Origin: Ephydatia muelleri
Lineage: Eukaryota; Porifera; Demospongiae; Spongillida; Spongillidae
DNA: 64,000 bases
Direction: 5' to 3'
Assembly (NCBI GenBank): GCA_013339895.1
Contig: JABACO010000001.1
Coordinates: 1,268,544-1,332,543 of the forward strand
Shown: positions 1 to 11,736 of the stretch, one piece after another
Layout: each line of letters begins with the position of its first letter
How positions within the stretch are numbered: position 1 is the first letter of the stretch
Program-made: the position numbers and the translations under genes
Notes under the pieces: model-generated
Database searches by the model: none
What the model saw: the letters and a program-made list of their open reading frames with translations, nothing else
What the model was told of the DNA's origin: nothing

Positions 1-197
1 TCTGAATGAGGTAATGTCATAATCCCGTTATAGTGAGGACTACCAATTAATGAAATTGGGTTGCATTGGCTAGAATGACGCACAAATGAGGTTCCTGCAT
101 GTAAATAGTATGGCCTTTGAAATAAGTAGTTGTGTATGTTTTGTTGCCTATTTAGTTCAGTGTGTGGTGTTTGTGGGTGGTGTGTGTCCGTGATCAG

Positions 198-1629
198 AGC
201 ATTCAATCAGCTGATGCAAGACAGAAGGCCTTGAATGAGGAACTGGAGAGAACCAGAGCACTACTGACACAGGAGATAGAATCTCTGAGGCAAGGCTTCC
301 AGTAGCAGGTGGCTATTACTCACTTTGGGGGGAGGGGCTGTGTGATCACCTGATGATCATGTGACTTTACCCCAAGGCCTCCAAGCTATGTGGTACAGAG
401 GACCAGCTTCAGGTCACCCAGACAAAGCTGTCTGAAGCAACTGCACAGCTCCAGCTGAAGGAGGAGGTAAGGGAGGGAGGTGGAGGAGAGAAGGGAGGGA
501 GGTGGAGGAGAGAAGGGAGGGAGGTGGAGGAGAGAAGGGAGGGAGGTGGAGGAGATAAGGGAGGGAGGTGGAGGAGAGAAGGGAGGGAGGCTTTTGTGCT
601 CCCTTTGTCCCTACTGAATTGGACCCTCCTCACAGGAGCACAGAAAGCTGCAGCAGTCTTGTGATGACCTCAACCGTCAGTTATCAGAAGAGAAGGTAAT
701 ATGACCTTTGTGTGCGGGTACGTTTGTATATGTATATGGAAATCTATCAGACCAGATGTACGCATACAGACTAGCATTAGATTTACATGTAAGTGAACTT
801 ACCTCCCCTTCTCCCACCTCCTCCCCTTCTCCCTCCAGGCATCCAGTGTTGCCATGACATCTGACCTGAAGGCTGAGTTGAACAAGAGAGAAGAGAAGAT
901 ATCACAGCTGGAGAAAACCACAGCAAGCCTTGAGGTAGGCCTGGGTACCTGTCATGGTTGCCATGTCAACCCATCCCATTGTCTTCATTAGAAGGAGCAG
1001 GAGAGATTGAAGCAGGAGGTAAGCTAGTCTCTCTCTTTATGGTCACCTCCATTACTGTGCTGGTGTGGTGTAGCTTGTATTGGAGCAGGCCAATGTGGCT
1101 TCCCTGCAAGCAGAGCTACAGGAAGTCAAGAGGAAGGGGGAGGTGGCTGTGACATCATTGGAAGCCAAGGTAACTGCCTCCTCCCCGCACCACCCTACCT
1201 CCTCCCCATGTTCTACACACAGGTGGTCTCCAGAGAAGCTGAATTTCAGGTCCATTCAAAGGCTTTGCAGGTCAGTGGGTTGCTAGGCATTGTGATGTGC
1301 ACTGCATGTGGGTCCTCTACACAAGTACCTCCCTTCCCTTCCCTTCCCCTTTGCCCGCCATGTTTTCAGATGACCATACAAGGCATGCTACCTGAGCACC
1401 ACTGACCTCCTCCCCAGACCCAGATCAATGAACACAAGACTCATCAGCTGGAGACAAAGCTGGCCAATCAAGTGATACTACACAAGGAGGTAGGGGAGGG
1501 GCTTTAGATGGGACTGGGGACTGTACATGTAAGTTGGCCTGGGCACTACACTTCTCTTGATTAGATGTCGGCCATGGGGCACAAATCAGACCATTTGGAG
1601 GCAAGACTGAAGGTAAGGGAATAAGAGTG

Positions 1630-1691
<62 letters not shown>

Positions 1692-3138
1692 ACAGATTGT
1701 TGCACATGTTAATTAACATTGTTGACTTAAGTTACAGCTGTAGTTAACATTAAATTTTGTTTGCACTATTATTATCATTACAATGTATAACCTTACAATA
1801 AGATTATTAGAATGGAGTTATAACTTGTCCTGTTCATTTCTGGACACCCTGTATAAATCTCTGAACATGTGCATGATTTTGTCCAATCAACTTTGCACTT
1901 GTGTAGGAGTGGTGATGGAGGGAGGGTGTGGTAAGGGGAGGAGGGGGATCATTGGTACTGTACCTCCATCAGGTGAAGACCAGTGTGTAAGGTGGGAGTG
2001 GTGATGGAGGGAGAGGGTGGTAAGGGGAGGAGGGGGATCATTGGTACTGTACCTCCATCAGGTGAAGACCAGTGTGTAAGGTGGGAGTGGTGATGGAGGG
2101 AGAGGGTGGTAAGGGGAGGGGGATCATTGGTACTGTGCCTCTATCAGGTGAAGACCAGTGTGTAAGGTGGGAGTGGTGATGGAGAGAGGGGGTGGTAAGG
2201 GGAGGGGGATCATTGGTACTGTGCCTCCATCAGGTGAAGACCAGTGTGTAAGGTGGGAGTGGTGACGGAGGGAGGGGGTGGTAAGGGGAGGGGGATCATT
2301 GGTACTGTGCCTCCATCAGGTGAAGACCAGTGTGTAAGGTGGGAGTGGTGATGGAGGGAGGGGGTGGTAAGGGGAGGGGGATCATTGGTACTGTACCTCC
2401 ATCAGGTGAAGACCGGTGTGTAAGGTGGGAGTGGTGACGGAGGGAGGGGGTGGTAAGGGGAGGGGGATCATTGGTACTGTACCTCCATCAGGTGAAGACC
2501 AGTGTGTAAGGTGGGAGTGGTGATGGAGGGAGGGGGTGGTAAGGGGAGGGGGATCATTGGTACTGTACCTCCATCAGGTGAAGACCGGTGTGTAAGGTGG
2601 GAGTGGTGATGGAGGGAGGGGGTGGTAAGGGGAGGGGATCATTGGTACTGTACCTCCATCAGGTGAAGACCAATGTGTAAGGTGGGAGTGGTGACGGAGG
2701 GAGGGGGTGGTAAGGGGAGGGGATCATTGGTACTGTACCTCCATCAGGTGAAGACCAGTGTGTAAGGTGGGAGTGGTGATGGAGGGAGGGGGTGGTAAGG
2801 GGAGGGGGATCATTGGTACTGTACCTCCATCAGGTGAAGACCAGTGTGTAAGGTGGGAGTGGTGATGGAGGGAGGGGGTGGTAAGGGGAGGGGGATCATT
2901 GGTACTGTACCTCCATCAGGTGAAGACCAGTGTGTAAGGTGGGAGTGGTGACGGAGGGAGGGGTGGTAAGGGAAGGGGGATCATTGGTACTGTGTTCCAT
3001 CAGGTGAAGACCAGTACAAGCACAGAGATTCTGCAGTTGGATGAAATGCTAAATGAGGTTAGAGTGGAGTGTAACCACCTCACTAGAAGATGATCTGATG
3101 GAGAAAATGGCCACCATCCAGGAGTTGACCTTACTGTA
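198..3138 (+). CDS. Coiled-coil protein, internal exons, copy 1
   Basis: A series of short exons with clean AG/GT boundaries encodes heptad-rich sequence of Glu, Lys, Gln and Leu. Exons lie at about 198-302, 377-466 (ending LQLKEE), 636-695, 839-934, 992-1018, 1074-1169, 1223-1270, 1418-1489, 1565-1612, 3004-3057 and 3087-3138. Those from 377 to 3057 are phase 0 with lengths divisible by three. The first visible exon meets TAG just after 'LRQGFQ' unless an upstream GT is used as donor; copy 2 has the same TAG. An exon seen in copy 2 near 32826 (EQLAKAASLEK) is missing here. The look is that of an EEA1, golgin or myosin-tail type rod, but I cannot name the family. The 5' end lies outside the window. 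Confidence 0.65.
476..592 (+). repeat. GA-rich minisatellite, about 22-bp unit
   Basis: About five copies of a 22-bp unit (gggaggtggaggagagaagg) sit in an intron directly after a splice donor. The matching array in copy 2 (31700-31880) has a different arrangement. Reading frames on its minus strand are compositional artefacts. Confidence 0.9.
1630..1687 (+). repeat. (TG)n microsatellite
   Basis: About 28 TG repeats follow the donor of exon 1565-1612. The array marks the breakpoint where copy 1 lacks about 1 kb that copy 2 keeps (32740-33735). Confidence 0.95.
1905..3003 (+). repeat. Minisatellite of about 86 bp containing a splice acceptor
   Basis: About 13 units, each with 'ggtgggagtggtgatggagg', a G-rich stretch, 'atcattggtactgt' and 'ctccatcag' followed by GTGAAGACCAGT. 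The last unit runs into the real exon at 3004 (GTGAAGACCAGTACAAGC), so the repeat has copied a 3' splice site with the first four codons. In the copied units those codons are followed by GTG TAA. Copy 2 has only three occurrences (33966-34203). Confidence 0.9.
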
Positions 3139-3174
3139 TGTAATCACTTACACTGACATGTGTCCCAATAACAT

Positions 3175-3501
3175 CTAATCATCACTCCCCATCTCTTGTT
3201 CAGCATAGTGATTTGTCTCCTCCACAAGGTGATGGATGAGGGTGTCTGGGAAGAGCCTGCTGAAGGTTTCAGCTGGAGTGTCCACTACCTCAAATGTTGG
3301 ACCTGCTTCCTCCTGGAATGCATTGATGGCAATGGGAGTGTTGGAACACGCCCACCCAGCTGTCAGTGCAGAGGTACGTAGGGAGCGTGCCCAGGGCTGG
3401 TACATGGCTGTGTGTACATGTAGGTCTTGTGTGAGGCTATGTACAGAACTGTTAGTGACCACACCATCATTCCCTAGGACACTTCTTCGGCCGGTCATCA
3501 A
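3175..3501 (-). pseudogene. piggyBac-like transposase N-terminal fragment, copy 1
   Basis: The minus-strand frame contains 'TPAETFSRLFPDTLIHHLVE' followed by ETNHYAEQ. This matches the pattern at the start of the piggyBac DDE domain, in which an aromatic FF/LFxDELL segment precedes the vE-TN-YA motif. The frame ends soon after this motif and no catalytic Asp region is visible, so the piece is a fragment or an exon of a decayed domesticated gene. Copy 2 keeps the same frame at 34389-34670, so insertion came before the segmental duplication. Family assignment rests on motif memory only. Confidence 0.5.
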
Positions 3502-5233
3502 TTCTGGAGTACCAACACAAGCAGAATATGTTACAGTGGGTCATCAGTGCACTGGTATGTGGTTCCTCACCATGACACTGATCTTCACAGCTCAGGTGAT
3601 GGAAGATGCTGCTGTCGCCTCTCAATCAGTAGTGTAGCATGTGCTGCTGTCTCTTATAGCTCAACTAAAAAACGAGTTGAATTATTCTTTTGTGTGATGC
3701 CTTGCAACTTATTACTGGGTACTGTTATTGTGTCATCTGTGACCACAGGTCTTTAAATTCATCATCGCTACCAGAAGCCATAGGCTCGTCCTTGTTGTCC
3801 ATCACTTCTGCGGGGTTTTATTTTATTCATAGCGTTTGTCATCCAGTGGCTGTGTATAAGAACTCACCGCTATTCTCCTTATTGCTGGCAGATGGAGCGA
3901 AACGATGCGCTTGCGATGGCCTCTTCCACGCCTCCCACGATTGCCGCCACCGTCACATGTACATCATCATGTAGTTAGTGAGCTAGGTTGAACATGTGTG
4001 TAATGTATTGGTGTGCACTTCCTTCGTATAAGAGCTGATTCTATTGAGTAGTGAATATAAGCTGACAGCCATTAACCGCAGACGTCGCCTATAGGCGCCA
4101 CAACAGTTCCCGACGCCTCCAAGCGACGTAATGACCTAATATAGTTGTCAACAAAGAAAAACGCCACACAGTTGCGTTATCACACGCCAATTATAACACC
4201 ATCGTACAATGCGCGTGTTTAGCTATACGTAAATAGCTAGATCAACGTGCATTACATTGCAGAAATGATATCTGAATGATCAGGGGTTCTGGAGGAGTGG
4301 CACAAGAGGGGGGAGTTGAGGCCAATGATGAATCCATCATGTGTCCATCAAGCAGGTAGCCTTACCACCCTGCTACACCAAGATGGCGGGTGGTCCCTTC
4401 TGGATGAAGTCCTCACTCATCACCAGACTGCGCACTGCACGCGTCGAGGAGGTGGGAGGAAAGAATGAATTGATATGTAATGGATGTACCACTGATCTGG
4501 GATGACCTCAAATGACTAACTAACTTGAGAATGGCCTCACATAATGTCATTGCCCAGAGACCCCACACCACCACTACCATCACACACTCCATCACACCCT
4601 CCCATCACCACTCCCATCACACCCTCCCATCACCACTCCATCACCACTCCCATCACACCCTCCCATCACCACTCCTCCACACACATCACCCTGGATTAGG
4701 GGAAGGGGAGTCATTATTTGGAGATCATAGACACAAGTATACCCCCAACCCATACACACCTGACCAAGCCTGGATGCTAAACACACATATGCATTGTATT
4801 GATCACATGACACAACCTGAATCATTCCATACCCACACCCACAAGCCCATGCCTACAATCGATACCTATCCCATGAGGTAGTCACCATACTGACAAGACA
4901 GCAGAAACTATACATGTACATGAGAGAAGAGAGGGAGGAACCTAGTTTAGACATGGGTTCCATGGCAACCAGAAGGGGAGGGGCTCAGTGTTTAGTGTTT
5001 TGGAGTAGTTACCATGGAAACCAATAAAGAGAGGGCTGTAAAAATTGGTTGTCATGGTAACTAGAACATGAGTACAAAAAGTACCTCATTGGTCTTTGGA
5101 GGAGCTGTGTCAATATGAAGGTGTAGCTATCTGCTCTGATCTCAACAACATAGCTTTGAAAAGTGTATATTTGGATATCATAGACATGAGTACATGTACA
5201 TGCCCAGCACATACACACCTGACCAAGCATGCT

Positions 5234-5235
<2 letters not shown>

Positions 5236-5301
<66 letters not shown>

Positions 5302-5302
5302 C
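5236..5302 (+). repeat. (CA)n microsatellite
   Basis: An uninterrupted CA run of about 33 repeats. The orthologous site in copy 2 (35932-35955) is much shorter, so the tract changed length after duplication. Confidence 0.95.
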
Positions 5303-6179
5303 CACACACACACCCATGCAAATCAACCATTACACAATGGGTATATTAGCAGGTTTGTGTCAGCTGGCATTGAACGCATCCAATACACAAACCAACCCTG
5401 CAATGCTGTATACAAGACACCAGCAGCAGCTTCTGGTGTGCTGACCGGTGAGGGGCCATGCTTAGGTCTGAGCAGGACTGACCTCTGAACACATGCCTCG
5501 CTATCAGGTACACACATAGAGGAGGATTGAGGCAATGTGGGGTAGGTGATGGAACAAAGAACCTGGCTTGCATTCTTGGGCAATTTAATGTTGCGCCACA
5601 CCAAGCATACTGTGTGGTTAGTCTACTGCACTTGAAGTGGTTGAATGGAGCATGTTCTGCTTAACACTATAGTCCCTCAGTCAAGTGGTCCATATGTCAG
5701 TGCTCTACTCTATGCACAGGGGCACCCCCTCCCTCCTCCCGGCCATTATTGAAATGACACCACTGGCTAAGTGTGTGTATTATGCATTACCTCACTCCCA
5801 TGTTGACCTTTCATGTGTAATCTCCCCCTCCCACCATCCTTCTCCCCCAACACTCCTACTGTGATATCCTGAACTCCAGGGAAAGAGCTCAGGACTGCAA
5901 GCGAGTACACACATCAGTCAAGGTCCATCCGACATGACACACAACTCACCCACACGACAGCACACACACAACATTTGCAATACCAGTTGGTAGCCTGCTC
6001 CATACCTGTTGGTGCCTCACTTGAGAGGTCAACCCTAGCCACCTGACCTCTGACCTCTTGTAACTGCGTGTACACCACTATACCACACCTCCCAACACCC
6101 ACTTCCAACAACATCCTAGCAACACCCTAGCAACATCCTAACACCATTCCCCAACACACCCTACATGGCGTGCATGTGT

Positions 6180-6300
6180 TATGTACTGTACAAGTGACTC
6201 ACAGCTCAACTCCCAGTCTCTTGAAGTGGTGGAACTTTGCCTCAAGTAGAGACTTAACTTCACAAAAACAGTATAAACAAAGCATCCTCTGGACATATGT
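6180..6300 (-). pseudogene. Relic of a TBC1D19-like exon
   Basis: Reverse-complement similarity to 28340-28420, which holds the intact exon of the TBC1D19-like gene. The relic keeps the donor context 'gtgagtcac' and a shortened version of the exon (AKF..HHFKRLGVEL in place of AKLPVVCQHFQRLGVEP), with about 12 nt lost. The piece lies in a segment of about 430 bp that is absent from duplication copy 2 (junction near 36593). Confidence 0.55.
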
Positions 6301-7429
6301 ATAGTCAGAGAATCAGCTTTTGTGAGGCACATCAATCCATCACATACATGCGTCCTTCACTTTGAGCCTCCATAATCCACCAAGTACATGTACATCATGT
6401 TGGTAATTGAATGAGGGAGGGAGGGAGGATTGAATGAATACAGTTCAAAGGGAGTGGCAGGGGAGGAGCCACTGGGAGAGGGGTTTTAACATGTTATTTG
6501 TTCAGTACAAAATGTCTGTCCTGACCTGCCCTTATACATGTAAATGACCCCATGAATTATAATTATAATGATTCAACTGACCCCGCCTCTATAAGGACCC
6601 CACCCTTTATAATGGCCCCACCCACCCCCTCCTCACTCTTGCACCATTCAGCAGTGAAGTTCTTAGGCAGTGTGTCCATCAAGCTGGTTGCCCAAAAGGA
6701 TAGACTTTGTACTATTGCGTATGCAATTACTACTATGTAAACACCTAGCAACTAATGCAGCCACTCCACCCTATCCTCCCTCCACTTGCCCCTACACACC
6801 CCTCCACGTAATGTTAACCCCATCCTCACACCTACACTACCCTCCCTCCACACCTCACTCCACACTTGCCCCTACACACCCCTCCATGTAATGTTAACCC
6901 CATCCTCACACCTACACTACCCTCCCTCCACACCTCACACTCCACACTTGCCCCTACACACCCCTCCAAGTAATGTCAACCCATCCTCACACCTACACTT
7001 CCCACCCTCCACCCTCACCTCACCACCTGCTGAGGAAAGCACAGGTGTTGGTTGCCGCAGCACTTGAACACGGAGAAATCAAACAGCTTGTGCCAGTGCA
7101 GCTTGTCACGAGACACCTTGAGTGTGTACAGGAAGCACAGCCTGCACCTGTCCAGGTGGGAGGCCGTGGGGTAGCCCTGGAGCTCTATGTAGTTCACCAG
7201 GTAGTGGTCTCCAAGGTCCAGTATGCAGGAGGAGGGTTGGTGGTGGGTGTGGCTGTCCCTCTCGTGGGCGTCGGACTTGTGTGGGACGGAGCCCAGGTAG
7301 ATGACCTGGTCTGCGAGGGTGGGGGATCCCCCTTGCTTCATGCTCAGGAGGCTCTCGATCAGAGTACAGGCCTGTGTTGGTCGGACACAAGATGGTTTCA
7401 CGAAGAAGGTTCCTGTCTACCTCTGTGAA

Positions 7430-7830
7430 GGGGAGAGAGGAGGGAGAGAGAGGGAGGGGAGAGGAGAGGAAGGGGAAGGAGGGAGGAGAGGGAGAGAGGA
7501 GGGGAGAGGAGAGGAGGGAGAGAGGAGGGGAGAGGAGAGGAGGGAGAGAGGAGGGGAGAGGAGAGGGAGAGAGAGGGAGGGGAGAGAAGGGAGGAGAGGG
7601 AGAGAGAGGGAGGGAAGAGGAGGGAGGAGAGGGAGAGAAAGGGAGGAGATGGGAAGAGAGGGAGGAGAGGGAGAGAGAGGGAGGAGAGGGAGAGAGAGGG
7701 AGGAGAGGGAGTGAGAGGGAGGAGAGGGAGAGAGAGGGAGGGGAGAGGAGAGGAGGGAGTGAGGAGGGGAGAGGAGAGGGAGAGAGAGGGAGAGGAGAGG
7801 AGGGAGGAGAGGGAGAGAGAGGGAGGGGAT
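7430..7830 (+). repeat. GA-rich low-complexity tract
   Basis: About 400 bp of imperfect gggagagagaggagggga units in the intron between the BACK and discoidin exons. Long reading frames on both strands here follow from composition. Copy 2 joins the start of this tract directly to the far end of the next one. Confidence 0.95.
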
Positions 7831-8072
7831 TACCCCATACATGTAAACCTATGAGACCACTTCCCAACCTGTACATGCATTACCCCATACATGTAAACCT
7901 ATGAGACCACTTCCCAACCTGTACAGTACATGCATTACCCCATACATGTAAACCTACGAGACCACTTCCCAACCTGTACATGCATTACCTCATACATGTA
8001 AACCTATGAGACCACTTCCCAACCTGTACATGCATTACCCCATACATGTAAACCTACAAGACCACTTCCCAA
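7830..8072 (+). repeat. 50-bp minisatellite
   Basis: Five near-identical units containing 'cattaccccatacatgtaa' and 'gagaccacttcccaacctgt'. The array is absent from copy 2, within the deleted interval. Confidence 0.9.
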
Positions 8073-8857
8073 CCTGTACATGTACAAGTGCCACACTCTT
8101 CATATACTGTCCAATACCATGCACTCACTGTACTGCACATACCTTGTCAAGATCACAACTCTACAACAGTGTACATGCACACATTGAAACTCCACTACTT
8201 CCTTATACACAACTCTACTCACAAGCTAACACTCCACACATCACCTTCACAATCACACCAGCACTTCACCCCCTCAACTCCCACCCTCCACACCCCCACC
8301 TCACTTCCCTCCCACGCAAAACCCTCACATTCCACACCTCCCACCCCACACTCTCACGTACCCAGCCTCCCACGAGATCTCATCTCCAGCAGCTCCGGCT
8401 TCATCTGGATGCGCAGGGCGTCCAAGATGCACTGCCCATCAAAGAACCCCAACGGCTCGACCAGGGCAAACAGCACGGAAGGAGAGATCTCGGACAGCCT
8501 CACACAGGCAATGATGTCCTTGATGTCCTTGTTGTGGTGGTTATGGTCCATCCAGCGAGTGACCGCATGGAAGATCTCCTCCTCGGGAACATACAGGGAG
8601 TCCCGGGAGAGGATGGCTAGGACACACTCCTTGGGGAGGGGCAGGAAAGAGGGGCCAGTGAGGACTTCCTTGGTGTGGTGATCGACAAACTGGAGGCACT
8701 TCTCGTTCAGGAGGGAGACGCTGTGCACGGAGGCGTGGAGGAGGATGGGGAGGACGGAGTCCAGGTCGATGTGTTCGCAGAGCTGATGGCTGAGGGCTTC
8801 CTTGAGCATCCCCACCATATAGGAGTCCGCTAGGGACAGGAGGTCCAGAACTACCTG

Positions 8858-9845
8858 TGAGAGGGGAGGGAGGGAAGGAGGGAGGAGAGGTAGGGAAGGA
8901 GGGAGGAGAGGTAGGGAAGGAGGGAGGAGAGGTAGGGAAGGAGGGAGGAGAGGTAGGGAAGGAGGGAGGAGAGGTAGGGAAGGAGGAGGAGGTAGGAGAG
9001 GAGGTAGGAGGAGGAGAGGTAGGGAAGGAGGGAGGAGAGGTAGGGAAGGAGGGAGGAGAGGTAGGGAAGGAGGGAGGAGAGGTAGGGAAGGAGGGAGGAG
9101 AGGTAGGGAAGGAGGGAGGAGAGGTTAGGACGAGGTAGGGAGGAGGGAGGAGAGGTAGAGAGGAGGGAGGAGAGGTAGGGAAGGAGGGAGGAGAGGTAGG
9201 AAGGAGGGAGGAGAGGTAGGGAAGGAGGGAGGAGAGGTAGGGAAGGAGGGAGGAGAGGTAGGGAAGGAGGGGAGAGGTAGGGAAGGAGGGAGGAGAGGTA
9301 GGGAAGGAGGGAGGAGAGGAGGGAAGGAGGGAGGAGAGGTAGGGAAGGAGGGAGGAGAGGTAGGGAAGGAGGGGAGGAGAGGTAGGGAAGGAGGGAGGAG
9401 AGGTAGGGAAGGAGGGAGGAGAGGTAGTGGAAGGAGGGAGGAGAGGTAGGGACGGAGGGAGGATGAGGTAGGGAAGGAGGGAGGAGGAGGTAGGATGTCG
9501 GAGGAGAGGTAGGAGGAGGAGAGAGGTAGGGAAGGCAGGGGAGAAGAGGTAGGGGAAGGAGGGAGGAGAGTAGGAAGGAGGTAGGAGAGGAGGGAGGAGG
9601 GAGGTAGGGAGATAGGAAGAGGAGAGGTAGGGAGGGCGGGAGAGGTAGGGAAGGAGGGAGGAGAGGTAGGGAAGGCGGAGGAGAGGTCGGGAAGGAGGGA
9701 GGAGAGGTAGGAAGGAGGGAAGAGAGGTAGGATAGGAAGGGCAGGAGGAAGGGCAAGGAAGGGAGGGAGGGAAGGAGGAAGGAAGGAGGGAGGAAGTGAA
9801 GGATGGAGGGAGGAAGGGAAGGAGGAGGGAGGAAGGGAAGGAGGG
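8858..9845 (+). repeat. 21-bp GA-rich minisatellite
   Basis: Roughly 35-45 copies of 'aggtagggaaggagggagga' and variants lie beside the acceptor of the BACK exon. The long minus-strand frames rich in Pro, Ser and Leu are shadows of this repeat. It is the likely substrate for the deletion that removed the BACK exon from copy 2. Confidence 0.95.
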
Positions 9846-11092
9846 AAGGAGACCTTTGATACATGTCACAGTGCAAAGTGTTTCCTTTTGCAATGAAAAC
9901 TCCATCAGCCTTTTTACATCTACAGGTATACATGTGTAGCTGGTACAGCACAGGTGAGTAAGCCCATAAAGCAATCCACAACCCCCCTGGGCAAATGCCA
10001 TCCACCTTCTCACTGATAGGGTGCTACTCATATTCCAGCTCCTTCTCCACACCCTCCCCACTCTACCAGTCTACATGGCACAATACGCTAACCTGCAGAG
10101 GCTGGTTATCGTAGTCAAGGCAACCGCTGTACATGAACTCCAGCAGCAGTCTGAATGCCTCGAGCGGTGCGTTGGGCAGCGATATCTCCTCGCTGCTGTT
10201 GGTCTCCCTCATCTTGCCGTAGAACAGACGGTCAAAGTAGTCCGACTGGGACGCCAGTATCAGGCGGTGGGCAGGCATGGGCTGGCCCTCCACCACAAAG
10301 GTCACATCCACATACTTCTTGTTGTCAAGGAGATCCTTGAAGTGCTGCTGCATGAAGCCAACTGCGTTGATGTGAACTGGAGTGTTCGTGCGAGAGAGAT
10401 GAGGTGTGTGTGAAGCGTGTGTGAGAGAAAGGACGTGTTGCATGAGAAGGTGAGGAAACGGTGAATTTGAACATGTGTACAAATGTCGTGTATGGAAGAA
10501 GGAAATCAGGTGAATTGTGTACGATTGTAATGGCGCAGAAACATAACTGAACATGATAATGTATGCTACACAGCATGTTGATGTACATACTCAAACACAC
10601 TGACAAAGAGAAGACACAATAGAGATCACCATGTGTGCAAAGCAAGTATCAATGCATGAATACTCGACTTTCAAGTTGAACCCAAAACTCTCTGCGCGGA
10701 TGTAGCAGGCTCTTGCTATGTCACTACTATAGTAATCTGGACGTACCCGACACAAGAGCGCTGTTCTTGCCAGGGAGCACTGGAGTCTGGGCCGGAGTGG
10801 TAACCTGAGCGAGCACAGGGGTCGCCGCCGCTCCAGGGGGGCATGAGACAGACTCCACAGCAGCAACGACGGTGGTGGAGAGAGAAGGGGCGCAGGGAGT
10901 CTGCCCTTCTCCATCACTGTGCTGTCCGTATCGTCCCCGCTCCCAAGGTCAATGAATGGTTGTTATGGCCCCCCCCCTTCTTACATGTAATGTTAATCGA
11001 AATCAATTATCCAGCAATTAACTAGCTGCGCGTTCCTTTTCAAATAGGCTTATCATAACTATGGCAACCCGTTTTGAAAACGGATGGACACT

Positions 11093-11735
11093 CAGTGGCG
11101 ACGGAACCGCTACGGCCACTGCGGCCATGGCCGCACCACTTTTTACGGCTGAAATGAATAATTCATTACTTATTAATTAAAATTGTAACCTCGATCGGCG
11201 GCCGGCGTTTAATTACCACATATTGTGTCAATTTGAGACAGCTGCTAGCTCTTCTTTTCAAGCAAGATGGATGCGAGTTCTAGTCAAAGTGTCAGTGACA
11301 CTGACAGTATTTTCCCAGAAATTGATTCCACAAGTTCATTCCTTGATTCCACAAGTTCATTGCCTGGTTTCGTTGATACTGGTCATGCCAGCCACAAATG
11401 CTACAAGCGAGAGATCATTTAGTGCGTTGCGTAGAGTCAAGACCTTTCTACGAACAACGATGACACAACTGCGACTAAACAACTCGATGATTTTGTTCGT
11501 TCATAGCAATTTGACAGATAAAATCAATTTAGTGGAGCTAGGTAATGAATTTATTCGCGGTTCCGAACACCGCCATTGTTTGGCAAGTTTACGTTAACTG
11601 ATTAAGACTTCTATACTGTACATGTATGATTTGTAATTGTTGCTCATAACTAGATACATCTGTGCGTATAATATCATGCATGCTCATCTATTATTCATTG
11701 GCCGCACCACTTTACAATAGCTTCCGTCGCCGCTG
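11093..11735 (+). mobile_element. Internally deleted hAT element nested in Merlin
   Basis: Terminal inverted repeat CAGYGGCGACGGAA with subterminal GGCCGCACCACTTT at both ends. It keeps the transposase start (ATG near 11268: MDASSSQSVSDTDSIFPEID) and the C-terminal hAT dimerisation region ('NATSERSFSALRRVKTFLRT', then QLRLNN) joined in different frames. The catalytic middle is gone. The flanks share only 'acact', so the target duplication is uncertain. Confidence 0.75.
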
Positions 11736-11736
11736 A

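Larger units (their letters stand above)
3640..7000. other. Gene-poor stretch of copy 1 with short exon-like pieces
   Basis: No convincing long gene is visible. A small minus-strand exon-like piece near 4383-4434 reads SLVMSEDFIQKGPPAILV then stop. It is conserved in copy 2 near 35530-35590, and a related piece occurs near 36858-36900. Short unassigned minus-strand frames at 5096-5190 and 5340-5600 are conserved between the copies. 4575-4680 is a CATCACACCCTC-type short tandem repeat. 6780-6980 holds a tandem repeat of about 70-90 bp around 'cctccacgtaatgttaaccc'. Confidence 0.4.
7027..10957 (-). pseudogene. BTBD9: BTBD9-like BTB-BACK-discoidin gene, copy 1 (frameshifted)
   Basis: BTBD9 proteins are BTB/BACK adaptors with C-terminal F5/8 type C domains. 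Minus-strand exons: an N-terminal Pro/Ala/Thr-rich exon (10747 up to the Merlin insertion), the BTB domain (10093-10376; 'YVDVTFVVEG', 'PAHRLILASQSDYFDRLFYG'), BACK (8362-8854; 'VVLDLLSLADSYMVG' to 'LRIQMKPELLEMRSRGRL') and a discoidin-like exon (7027-7422; 'SCILDLGDHYLVNYIELQGY', 'LYTLKVSRDKLHWHKLFDFS'). Splice phases agree (1, 0, 1). The discoidin exon lacks 2 bp relative to copy 2 near 7359 (gatcagag against gatcctaggg), so the frame breaks after 'LCPTNTGL'. A Merlin element also interrupts the N-terminal exon. The second discoidin domain and 3' end were not found. Confidence 0.75.

Noticed and set aside
7106-7904. Glu/Gly/Arg-rich and Ser/Pro/Leu-rich frames
   Set aside because: Compositional frames from the GA-rich tract, present on both strands.
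8541-10061. 506-residue minus-strand frame rich in Pro, Ser and Leu
   Set aside because: It crosses the GA-rich minisatellite and a real exon in the wrong frame.
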